DNA of 5,666 bases from an uncultured Parasphingopyxis sp. (GTDB taxonomy: Bacteria > Pseudomonadota > Alphaproteobacteria > Sphingomonadales > Sphingomonadaceae), in assembly GCA_905479515.1 (NCBI GenBank), contig CAJQMX010000006.1:1-5666 (forward strand). The letters run 5' to 3'. A program made the position numbers and the translations under genes. The notes beneath the pieces are model-generated. The model saw only the letters and a program-made list of their open reading frames with translations, was not told where the DNA came from and ran no database searches. Positions 1 to 5,351 of the stretch are shown here, in pieces (position 1 is the first letter of the stretch; each line of letters opens with the position of its first letter).

Positions 1-300
1 CTCAAAAGTTCGAGCATCGAGGATCGTCTCATACTTGAAATCCAGCAATGGCGGCAAACCAGCACGCTCGTGCTCCAGCATATTGTCGGCACGCTGTCTG
101 AGCGTATCCCAGAAAAGGATTGTCCGTTGCCAGACGTCAATTTGATAGTCCAATAAATCCCGGCCATGTGGCACTAATCTCTCAGCTGGGGCAGCACCGT
201 CCAATGTGCTAGCATTGTCCTGGTTCTGCTCAACGGAAGGAGACGGAATGTTCTTCACTACTTCGATAGTGGAAATTTTTTTCACAGCTGAGTGGGTCAT
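1..300 (-). CDS. DUF3141 domain-containing protein, N-terminal 100 residues (partial, runs off the left edge)
   Basis: The reading frame is open from an ATG at 298-300 to the window edge, giving exactly 100 codons without a stop. Residues 1-45 look disordered and low in conservation. From about residue 49 the text (DLLDYQIDVWQRTILFWDTL, then a run containing RQRADNMLEHE and later DFKYETILDARTFE) matches my memory of the start of DUF3141 proteins, which are large (usually over 500 residues) cytoplasmic alpha/beta-hydrolase-like proteins distantly related to polyhydroxyalkanoate synthases. The catalytic part lies outside the window, so activity cannot be judged. The start codon overlaps the stop of the upstream DUF5676 gene by 4 bp (ATGA), so it is the third gene of that operon and probably translationally coupled; a GGGGAA stretch about 6 nt upstream may serve as ribosome binding site. 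In rhizobia such genes often sit beside phosphotransacetylase and acetate kinase genes; whether this holds here cannot be seen. The family call is from recall of motifs, not a search. Confidence 0.75.
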   Translation of the reverse strand, partial: MTHSAVKKISTIEVVKNIPSPSVEQNQDNASTLDGAAPAERLVPHGRDLLDYQIDVWQRTILFWDTLRQRADNMLEHERAGLPPLLDFKYETILDARTFE

Positions 301-632
301 GAATGATTCCCCGACCCGAGAGCGGCAAAGAAGTTAAAGAGCGGTCCAAAGATTAGGGCGACATACCAGCCATAAGCAAAGCTCTCACCGAGTCCCAGGA
401 AGAAACTTGGCCAACTCAGCCAAGTAAACCCGGGCAGTAACCCGAGCCATGTTTTGTACATTGCCTGATCAGGGAAAAGCAGATCAAAACTCACACATAA
501 AATGAATGTGACGGCAAAGAACAATCCGAGGCTCATCCCGAGTGCAATAACCGGTAGACGGAGGCTGGTCCGGCTTCTTATGTAGAGTTCTTGGCGTGCT
601 TCAGAAGTATTTTCTTTTACCAGATCAGGCAT
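297..632 (-). CDS. DUF5676 family small membrane protein (copy A)
   Basis: This 111-residue protein has a hydrophilic N-terminus of about 27 residues followed by a hydrophobic helix at about 28-53 and a second hydrophobic stretch at about 66-104. The block LLPGFTWLSWPSFFLGL followed by E-x-x-AYGWY-x-AL-x-FG is typical of DUF5676 membrane proteins, usually about 90 residues and of unknown function; this copy is longer because of the N-terminal extension. The start at 630-632 is well supported: a perfect GGAGG lies 6 nt upstream, inside the end of the YHS gene. The gene overlaps the YHS gene by 8 bp and the DUF3141 gene by 4 bp, so the three form one operon. Over about 79 residues it shares 44 identical residues (eye count) with the DUF5676 protein at 3608-3886. 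No metal-binding motif is obvious; one Cys lies in the first helix and is shared by both copies. The family is fairly certain, the role is not known. Confidence 0.85.
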   Translation of the reverse strand: MPDLVKENTSEARQELYIRSRTSLRLPVIALGMSLGLFFAVTFILCVSFDLLFPDQAMYKTWLGLLPGFTWLSWPSFFLGLGESFAYGWYVALIFGPLFNFFAALGSGNHS

Positions 633-981
633 GCTTAGCCTCCGTTTCAGGGGCTTGTATTTTCAAATTCTCGACACTGAGATACTCTTTCGGATTTGCT
701 TCAAAGATTTCACGACACTCTCGCGAACACAGGTAGTAGACTGACCCATTGTAGACGCTTGATTTGGCGGTTTTTGTGTTGACCTGTGTGCCGCACACCG
801 GATCGATATCACGAGGTGGAGCAACCCAAACCATGTCATTGGAGTTTTCCGAAGCCGCGGGCGGACCACCTTTAGAATGCTTGTGCTTTGATTTGTGACC
901 CATCACATGTGCGCCACAGCCAAATCGCATCATTAGAAAAATAAGGCCTGCCCAAAAAAGGAAATAGAAAAGTGAGCTCAT
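625..981 (-). CDS. YHS-domain protein with N-terminal membrane anchor
   Basis: From the ATG at 979-981 this is a 118-residue protein. Residues 3-19 form one hydrophobic segment (SLFYFLFWAGLIFLMMR), followed by a short Cys/His/Met/Lys-rich stretch (C22, H25, M27, H29, H33, H35) and a low-complexity linker. Residues 58-101 form a YHS domain with DPVCG at 60-64 and YYLCSRECREIF at 82-93, giving Cys ligands C63, C85 and C89. YHS domains of this type occur in heavy-metal P-type ATPases and metal-handling proteins, where the cysteines are thought to bind metal. The frame stays open upstream to a GTG at 1075-1077, but I prefer the start at 981: the membrane segment then begins directly at the N-terminus, as in relatives I recall, and the extra 32 residues look like translated upstream DNA, beginning inside the conserved regulatory element at 1070-1119. 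The ribosome binding site is weak (GAAAG or GATGAG upstream). It is the first gene of the YHS-DUF5676-DUF3141 operon. The metal role is inferred from the domain. Confidence 0.85.
   Translation of the reverse strand: MSSLFYFLFWAGLIFLMMRFGCGAHVMGHKSKHKHSKGGPPAASENSNDMVWVAPPRDIDPVCGTQVNTKTAKSSVYNGSVYYLCSRECREIFEANPKEYLSVENLKIQAPETEAKHA
639..643 (-). promoter_or_regulatory. Ribosome binding site of DUF5676 copy A
   Basis: A perfect GGAGG lies 6 nt before the ATG at 630-632, within the last codons of the YHS gene. It fixes the start of the DUF5676 gene and keeps the 27-residue N-terminal extension that the second copy lacks. Confidence 0.75.
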
Positions 982-1069
982 CTCATCGACTTTCAGTGCA
1001 TAAATTAGAGATCTTACGCAACGATACTTATGTAGTCGGGGTGAGATGTCGAGGCGGCAACCGATCATT

Positions 1070-1119
1070 TCGGTCACATTTAGTGACAGATTACCACGCA
1101 GTTACAAAGTGTTACAAAT
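1070..1119 (-). promoter_or_regulatory. Candidate tandem binding site for the OmpR-type regulator, upstream of the YHS operon
   Basis: Read on the minus strand, this region contains TTTGTAAC twice at a 10-bp period (reverse complements at 1111-1118 and 1101-1108), a third degenerate GTAAT in the same phase (1090-1094), then GTCAC and GTGAC forming an inverted repeat with a 5-bp spacer (1073-1087). The whole 50 bp aligns without gaps with 3443-3492 on the plus strand, with 33 identical positions. Direct repeats at 10-11 bp are how OmpR/PhoB-family regulators bind as head-to-tail dimers. The element ends 88 nt before the YHS start codon. I could not assign a convincing -35/-10 pair; CATAAG at 1027-1032 (minus) is one weak -10 candidate. 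Binding by the regulator encoded at 2551-3273 is inference from proximity. Confidence 0.55.
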
Positions 1120-1147
1120 GAGTTGATCGAGCCCGAATGAAGGTCGG

Positions 1148-2554
1148 TCAGAATGGCAGATACGCTTCAACTCTCAGGCCGCCTTCTGCGCGGTTTCGTA
1201 TGGTAACGTCGCCACCGTGACTGCGGAAAGCTGATCGCGCAATTGACAGGCCGAGACCGGTACCCCCTGTTTCCCGGCTTCGAGAGCCTTCCAGTCTAAA
1301 AAACGGCTTGAAAACGTCTTTTATGTTTTCGGGAGCGATTCCTGGGCCGTCATCATCAATGGTGATTATGAGCTTTCCGTCAGCAATTTGTATATGAATA
1401 GAGGCCCATTCTCCGTATTTCGCCGCATTTTCAATCAAATTTGAAAGGGCGCGGCGTAATAGGTCTTTTTGCCCCTCAAGACTGATGGGATCAGGAGGAA
1501 CCCATGAGATCGAAAAACCTAACGTGCTCAAATCCACAACGACGTCCGAAATAAGTTTTACTATATCGAATCGATCATTTTTCTTCCTTCCCGCATCTTC
1601 GGATGCAAAGGACAACGTTGCCGTAACAATCTGATTCATTTCGTCAATATCTTCGCTAAATTTTCTTTTTAACTCATTGTCATCCAAGAGTTCGCTGCGA
1701 AGCTGCATTCTCATAAGAGGTGTTCGCAAATCGTGAGCGATTGCTGCAATCATTTGTGTGCGGTCCTCCACGAAGCGGTAAATTCTTGCTTGCATTTTAT
1801 TGAAAACGCGAACTGATTGTATAACCTCCAAAGGTCCCTTCTCCGGTATTGGGCGCGCTGTTACGCTACGCCCCAGATCTTCTGCAGCAATACTCAATTT
1901 TTTTAGAGGATCGGTCAGATAGTGGGCAGCCCAGGCAGAAAATATTGCAGTTGCGATCATCATCACAGCAATCGATAGGACAAATCTAATAGACCAGGGC
2001 ATCGTTGCTTCAACATCAGGGGCTTGATAGTTTAGCCAGCTGTTATCTCCAATTTCTATTGAAACCCGGATTAAAGCGCCCGTCCGAATTTCGTTAACAA
2101 TGTGCTCGAAATGATCAGTAATAGAAATATGTTTTTCGGTTGATTTGCCAGAAAGATGTCTCCATATGCTATCCTCGCCCGAAACCGTCTCCGCGAGAAT
2201 TGGCATTCTTGAATCAAACGAGGTCAGTTCCGAAAGCGCCGCTGAAAAGCGTTTAGCTACGAGGGGGTCGTTATTTTTAACTGTACTTGTAGTGCCCAAA
2301 TCTAGCTGAAAAGTAGAGCTATTGGCAAAGCTGATGATTTTTTCTCTTTCCTCTGGCGGCGCATTTTTTATTATACCGGTTATTGTCGTTATGCGCTCCG
2401 TTAATTGTGCTCTTCCAATCAGATTTACGATCTCCTCGCGATCAAAATTGTAAACACTCAAACTGATTACATGTGAAAGACCGAGCCCAACCAGGAGCAA
2501 TAATACAATCCGGGCCGCCATAGTTTTCGGCCACAATGAACGATTGAATGTCAT
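1148..2554 (-). CDS. Two-component sensor histidine kinase (EnvZ-like architecture)
   Basis: A 468-residue inner-membrane histidine kinase. A first membrane helix lies at about 14-33, a periplasmic domain of about 150 residues at 35-186, a second helix at about 188-212, a HAMP linker at about 213-265, and the dimerisation/phosphoacceptor domain with H-box AIAHDLRTPLMRMQLR (His274). The ATPase domain follows with N-box SNLIENAAKYG (N372, N376), G1 box DDDGPGI (400-406), F-box FKPFF (415-419) and G2 box GGTGLGL (430-436). All catalytic motifs are intact. The periplasmic domain matches no sensor family I recognise; it carries four His (133, 142, 148, 151) in 19 residues and no Cys. The ATG overlaps the response regulator stop by 4 bp (ATGA), so the kinase is translated from the regulator's transcript, probably by coupling. 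Its partner is almost certainly that regulator. The stimulus is unknown; metal is only a guess from the neighbours. Confidence 0.95.
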   Translation of the reverse strand: MTFNRSLWPKTMAARIVLLLLVGLGLSHVISLSVYNFDREEIVNLIGRAQLTERITTITGIIKNAPPEEREKIISFANSSTFQLDLGTTSTVKNNDPLVAKRFSAALSELTSFDSRMPILAETVSGEDSIWRHLSGKSTEKHISITDHFEHIVNEIRTGALIRVSIEIGDNSWLNYQAPDVEATMPWSIRFVLSIAVMMIATAIFSAWAAHYLTDPLKKLSIAAEDLGRSVTARPIPEKGPLEVIQSVRVFNKMQARIYRFVEDRTQMIAAIAHDLRTPLMRMQLRSELLDDNELKRKFSEDIDEMNQIVTATLSFASEDAGRKKNDRFDIVKLISDVVVDLSTLGFSISWVPPDPISLEGQKDLLRRALSNLIENAAKYGEWASIHIQIADGKLIITIDDDGPGIAPENIKDVFKPFFRLEGSRSRETGGTGLGLSIARSAFRSHGGDVTIRNRAEGGLRVEAYLPF

Positions 2555-3273
2555 GTCCGCGCCGTCATGGATTGAGGGGCAAATAAATACCCGCCACTGC
2601 GAACCGTTCTAATAATCTCCGGATTCTGGGGATCGCTTTCAAGTTTCCGTCGCAGTCGGCTTATTTGCATATCTATGCTACGCTCAAATGGACGAGACCA
2701 ACGGCCTTTAACGAGATCCATAAGTTGGTAACGTGTCAACACTCTACCGGGATGACTTGCAAGAGCTGCGAGCAACTTAAACTCACCGGTTGTTAATTCT
2801 ACATATTCTGAAGTGGCGGATTTCAAACTATGACGGACCAGGTCAAGCTGCCAGCCATCAAACTCAATAATTGTGTCTTGCTCGATCTCAATTGCAGCAA
2901 CTTCACCTGCACGTCTAAGCACAGCACGTATTCTCGCAAGTAATTCTCTTGGATTACAGGGTTTTTGAATATAATCATCCGCGCCGATTTCGAGTCCCAG
3001 AATTTTGTCTGAATCTTCTCCAAGTGCCGTCAGCATTATGATCGGAATATTTGATTGTGCCCTTAGATCACGGCACAAAGTTATGCCGTCTTCGCCTGGA
3101 AGCATAAGATCCAGAATGATTAGATCGATCTTCCAATCTCTCAATACGACGGTCATTTCGCGGCCGTCATTAACGGCGGTGGCTCGGAAACCGTGCCTCT
3201 TCAAAACCCGGGTCAAGAGATCTCGTATTTCCCGATCATCATCGACTATCAGGATATGCGGGGATTCATTCAT
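2551..3273 (-). CDS. OmpR/PhoB-family response regulator
   Basis: A 240-residue cytoplasmic transcription factor of normal length for the family. The receiver domain (about 5-118) has the acidic pocket D11-D12-D13, phosphoacceptor D55 in IILDLMLPGEDG, switch residue T82 and conserved K104. The C-terminal winged-helix domain (about 135-234) has the typical LTTGEFKLLAALASHPGRVL and SIDMQISRLRRKLE segments and the final RSGGYLF. Cys106 follows the conserved Lys-Pro where this family usually has an aromatic residue. It is the first gene of the regulator-kinase operon. The ATG at 3271-3273 is the natural start, since the receiver fold begins within a few residues; its ribosome binding site is weak and sits in a short GATA repeat (ATCT three times on the plus strand, 3277-3288). 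Likely targets are the paired elements at 1070-1119 and 3443-3492, a proposal based on 10-bp GTAAC repeats flanking the operon. Confidence 0.95.
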   Translation of the reverse strand: MNESPHILIVDDDREIRDLLTRVLKRHGFRATAVNDGREMTVVLRDWKIDLIILDLMLPGEDGITLCRDLRAQSNIPIIMLTALGEDSDKILGLEIGADDYIQKPCNPRELLARIRAVLRRAGEVAAIEIEQDTIIEFDGWQLDLVRHSLKSATSEYVELTTGEFKLLAALASHPGRVLTRYQLMDLVKGRWSRPFERSIDMQISRLRRKLESDPQNPEIIRTVRSGGYLFAPQSMTART

Positions 3274-3315
3274 TGCATCTATCTATCTGAAAACTAACTC
3301 GCCGACTTTAATCCG

Positions 3316-3329
3316 GGACAAATTTGTCC
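3316..3329. promoter_or_regulatory. Perfect 14-bp palindrome, candidate operator of the regulator-kinase operon
   Basis: GGACAAATTTGTCC is identical to its own reverse complement and begins immediately downstream of the predicted -10 hexamer of the regulator promoter, so the expected transcription start falls near its centre. That position is typical for a repressor operator. It does not resemble the GTAAC direct repeats, so a different, dimeric regulator with dyad symmetry would be expected. No gene for such a regulator is in the window. The symmetry is seen directly; the function is inferred. Confidence 0.45.
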
Positions 3330-3358
3330 ATAAGTGAGTCCTTAAAAAGCCGGTTCAA
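3330..3358 (-). promoter_or_regulatory. Predicted promoter of the regulator-kinase operon
   Basis: On the minus strand TTGAAC (3353-3358) and ACTTAT (3330-3335) are separated by 17 nt, a good sigma-70-type arrangement, placing the start near 3323 and giving a leader of about 50 nt before the regulator ATG. An inverted repeat CAATT-AA-AATTG overlaps the -35 hexamer. This is prediction from consensus only. Confidence 0.45.
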
Positions 3359-3442
3359 TTAAAATTGCCCAGACTACCGGTTAGCTATTAGCTTATTTTC
3401 TGTAACAAAATCTCATGTCTTGTTCAACGTCACCATTCTATA

Positions 3443-3492
3443 ATTTGTAACATTCCGTAACGATTTGCTTCACTGTTGCAGAATGTGACTAA
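3443..3492 (+). promoter_or_regulatory. Candidate tandem binding site for the OmpR-type regulator, upstream of DUF5676 copy B
   Basis: TTTGTAAC at 3444-3451 is followed exactly one 10-bp turn later by CCGTAACG, with GTAAC at 3447-3451 and 3457-3461, and CTGT and ATGTGAC follow at +30 and +40. The block aligns without gaps with the element at 1070-1119 read on the minus strand: the first 10 bp are identical and the last 10 bp match at 8 positions. It ends 115 nt before the ATG of the DUF5676 gene and points toward it, as the other copy points toward its operon. TATAAG at 3510-3515 is a possible -10, but no well-spaced -35 is visible, as is common for promoters that depend on an activator. Confidence 0.55.
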
Positions 3493-3538
3493 TTCTTATT
3501 TGTAATACCTATAAGCAGAGAATTACTCTGACTGTTCA

Positions 3539-3552
3539 TTGATCTAAAACAA
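3539..3552 (+). promoter_or_regulatory. Possible FNR/FixK-like box (imperfect)
   Basis: TTGAT-CTAA-AACAA matches the FNR/FixK pattern TTGAT-N4-ATCAA at 9 of 10 fixed positions, 55 nt upstream of the DUF5676 start codon. A 14-bp window with one mismatch can arise by chance in AT-rich DNA, and no matching site was found upstream of the YHS operon, so this is weak. Confidence 0.2.
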
Positions 3553-3607
3553 GGGCATGAAAGCAATTTTATTCGCCCATAGCTAGTTTGAAAGAATAGC
3601 GTTCGAA

Positions 3608-3886
3608 ATGAACCGTATACCCACAATCACCTTTGGATTGAGCCTAAGCGCTTTCACAGCGTTTAGTTATATTTTTTGCGTATTGTTCGATTTATGGCTA
3701 CCTAATTATGCTATGCACGAAATTTGGCAAAACCTGTTGCCGGGCTTTATTTGGCTGACATGGCCAAGCTTTTTTCTGGGTTTGGCAGAAGCTTATGCTT
3801 ATGGATGGTACATCGCACTTGTTTTCGGATTGATTTCATATTTTCTCCCGCTGATGAGCAGAGTTTTTACGACTAAATTCCGCTAA
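3608..3886 (+). CDS. DUF5676 family small membrane protein (copy B)
   Basis: A 92-residue protein with a hydrophobic helix at about 7-30 and a second hydrophobic region at about 43-82, ending in a basic tail (RVFTTKFR). It contains LLPGFIWLTWPSFFLGL and the AYGWY-I-AL-V-FG block nearly identical to copy A at 297-632 and is the usual length for the family. The ATG at 3608 is the only sensible start, because an in-frame TAG lies at 3584-3586 and no other start codon falls between. The ribosome binding site is weak (GAAAGAA about 12 nt upstream). It stands alone, divergent from the regulator operon and convergent with the permease gene 30 bp away. Its upstream region shares the 50-bp element with the YHS operon, so the two DUF5676 copies are probably co-regulated. 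The gene looks more AT-rich than copy A, so a recent tandem duplication is unlikely. Function unknown. Confidence 0.85.
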   Translation: MNRIPTITFGLSLSAFTAFSYIFCVLFDLWLPNYAMHEIWQNLLPGFIWLTWPSFFLGLAEAYAYGWYIALVFGLISYFLPLMSRVFTTKFR

Positions 3887-3916
3887 TACATTTCTACTAT
3901 TATCTCGTAAAATGTA
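3887..3916. terminator. Inverted repeat filling the gap between convergent stop codons
   Basis: TACATTT (3887-3893) and AAATGTA (3910-3916) are perfect 7-bp inverted repeats with a 16-nt loop and occupy exactly the 30 bp between the TAA of DUF5676 copy B and the TAG of the permease. Placement suggests a shared bidirectional terminator, but the stem has only one G-C pair and no clear U-run, so an intrinsic terminator is doubtful. Confidence 0.25.
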
Positions 3917-5245
3917 CTAACTCTTCTCGTCTTCGTGCCACTTGAGGAAAAACCTCTCTCCAACGAAGATCGCGACAACCCCAATCAATGCGGCATAGAT
4001 AACCAGCATATCAGTTGACGCTTTCACTGCCAGGAAAGCACCGAGCACGATCACATCGAAAACAATCGCCGCCAAAACGATAATTCCGTTGGCATTAACC
4101 TCTTCGCGCAGGTACCGATACACTCCCCAATGAATAAAAATATCCATGATAAGATAGAAAATGGCGCCGAGGGAGGCGATGCGGCTCAAGTCAAAAAATA
4201 TGGTCAGGAAAATAGCAAATACAACCGTATAGACCAATGTGTGTTTCTGGATATCTCCCGGCATCCCGAAATGACTATGCGGCACCAGTTTCATATCGGT
4301 AAGCATCGCGAGCATCCGTGAAACGGCAAAGACACTTGCAATCAAACCCGACACAGTCGCAACAATTGCCAGACCAACTGTAAACCATAGTCCGTAACTG
4401 CCAAACGCCGGACGCGCGGCCTTCGCCAGAGCGAAATCCTTTGCCGAGATAATTTCATCCAAAGTCAGGTTTGCGGCAACCGCGAGAGCGACAAGCACAT
4501 AGATAACAAAGCAGAGTAAAATTGAAATGATGATTGCCCGGCCAACATTCTTGTGAGGATCGACAATTTCCGATCCGCTATTTGTTATAGTTGTAAATCC
4601 TTTAAACGCGAGAATGGCCAGCGCCATCGCTGCTAGAAAACCGGTGATCGTCGTATCCGGGGACGATTTTGGTATGATACTATCAAACGAAATATCCGCG
4701 ATCCATAGACCTCCGGCCGCAAATACAACGATCCCACCGATCTTTAGAAACGCCATAAATAGTGAAAATCCGCCAATGAGACGATTGCCCGAGATATTCA
4801 GAAAAAAGGCGAAAACGAGAACGCTAACGCCCAAGACCGTTACAGCCCAACCGGCGGGTTCGGCATCGAACAATTGCATGGTGTAGGTGCCGAATGTCCG
4901 GGCGACCAGACTTTCGTTGATGACCATCGAAAAATACATGAGCAACGCACCACCTGCCGTGACCGTCCCCCGGCCATATGCCTTTTGCAAAAACATGCCT
5001 ATCCCGCCAGCAGAGGGGTAAGCGTTTGCCATCTTGACATAAGAATATGCGCTAAAGGCCGTTACGATAGCGGCAGCGAAGAAGGCGAGGGGGAACAACG
5101 ATCCGGCAAGCTCCGCAATTTGGCCGGTAAGGGCAAGTATGCCCGCGCCGATCATCACGCCGGTTCCCATGGATACGGCGCCAATGAGTGTCAGGCTATT
5201 TTCCTTGTATTGCGTTGATCGGCTGTGTTCTGGATGGTCTGTCAT
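3917..5245 (-). CDS. APC-family amino acid permease
   Basis: A 442-residue inner-membrane protein with about 12 predicted hydrophobic helices (roughly 17-44, 49-71, 94-112, 132-150, 156-180, 200-218, 235-258, 284-309, 335-352, 356-376, 387-406, 413-433). Helix 1 carries the glycine-rich GVMIGAGILALTGQ, the broken-helix substrate site of the amino acid-polyamine-organocation superfamily, and the loop after helix 6 has GSEIVDPHKNVGRAI, matching the conserved E-x-x-x-P-x-x-x-x-x-RAI signature. Length is normal. The start at 5243-5245 is supported by GAGAGGGAA ending 3 nt upstream, with a GAGGG core 5 nt from the ATG. The substrate cannot be told from the sequence; amino acids or polyamines are the usual cargo. 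It lies 106 bp downstream of the PCu(A)C-like gene on the same strand and could be co-transcribed with it, and it converges on DUF5676 copy B. No GTAAC element precedes it, so membership in the proposed regulon is not supported. Confidence 0.9.
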   Translation of the reverse strand: MTDHPEHSRSTQYKENSLTLIGAVSMGTGVMIGAGILALTGQIAELAGSLFPLAFFAAAIVTAFSAYSYVKMANAYPSAGGIGMFLQKAYGRGTVTAGGALLMYFSMVINESLVARTFGTYTMQLFDAEPAGWAVTVLGVSVLVFAFFLNISGNRLIGGFSLFMAFLKIGGIVVFAAGGLWIADISFDSIIPKSSPDTTITGFLAAMALAILAFKGFTTITNSGSEIVDPHKNVGRAIIISILLCFVIYVLVALAVAANLTLDEIISAKDFALAKAARPAFGSYGLWFTVGLAIVATVSGLIASVFAVSRMLAMLTDMKLVPHSHFGMPGDIQKHTLVYTVVFAIFLTIFFDLSRIASLGAIFYLIMDIFIHWGVYRYLREEVNANGIIVLAAIVFDVIVLGAFLAVKASTDMLVIYAALIGVVAIFVGERFFLKWHEDEKS

Positions 5246-5250
5246 GGCTT

Positions 5251-5255
5251 CCCTC
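5251..5255 (-). promoter_or_regulatory. Ribosome binding site of the APC permease
   Basis: GAGGG within a longer purine stretch GAGAGGGAA lies 5 nt before the ATG at 5243-5245 and supports that start. Confidence 0.6.
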
Positions 5256-5351
5256 TCAAGCTTCTGTTCGATAATTCTCTTTTAAATTCCCTGCCTGTTT
5301 CGAGATAGTGGCCGCCGGCCCGGGTCAACATTTTCTCGCCATGCCAGATGA

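Larger units (their letters stand above)
3274..3607. other. 334-bp divergent intergenic region between the regulator operon and DUF5676 copy B
   Basis: This AT-rich, non-coding stretch separates two divergent transcription units. From left to right it holds the short regulator leader, a perfect 14-bp palindrome (3316-3329), a probable minus-strand promoter (3330-3358), small inverted repeats CAATT-AA-AATTG (3356-3367) and AGCTA-T-TAGCT (3383-3393), a single GTAAC (3402-3406), the conserved tandem GTAAC element (3443-3492) and a partial FNR/FixK-like box (3539-3552). I see no convincing gene in it. Confidence 0.7.

Noticed and set aside
663..869. 68-residue minus-strand open frame inside the YHS gene
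   Set aside because: It overlaps the YHS gene in another frame and shows no domain, while the YHS frame has intact Cys motifs.
3005..3337. 110-residue plus-strand open frame
   Set aside because: It is antisense to the response regulator receiver domain, is rich in Ser/Arg as expected of a shadow frame, and runs through the palindrome and predicted promoter.
3402..3406. A further GTAAC as a third regulator site
   Set aside because: It stands alone 45 bp from the tandem pair with no second half at a 10-bp period.
3557..3586. Nine-codon frame MKAILFAHS before DUF5676 copy B, as a leader peptide
   Set aside because: Its purine stretch AAGGG is only 1 nt from the ATG, too close for a ribosome binding site, and there is no attenuator-like structure or codon run.
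4614..5218. Two plus-strand open frames of 90 and 114 residues
   Set aside because: Both are antisense to the permease, whose transmembrane and signature motifs are continuous across the region.
5311..5328. GC-rich GGCCGCCGGCC with TTGACC (minus) as terminator or promoter for the permease
   Set aside because: The stem is only 4 bp with no U-run, and no -10-like hexamer lies 16-18 nt from TTGACC.
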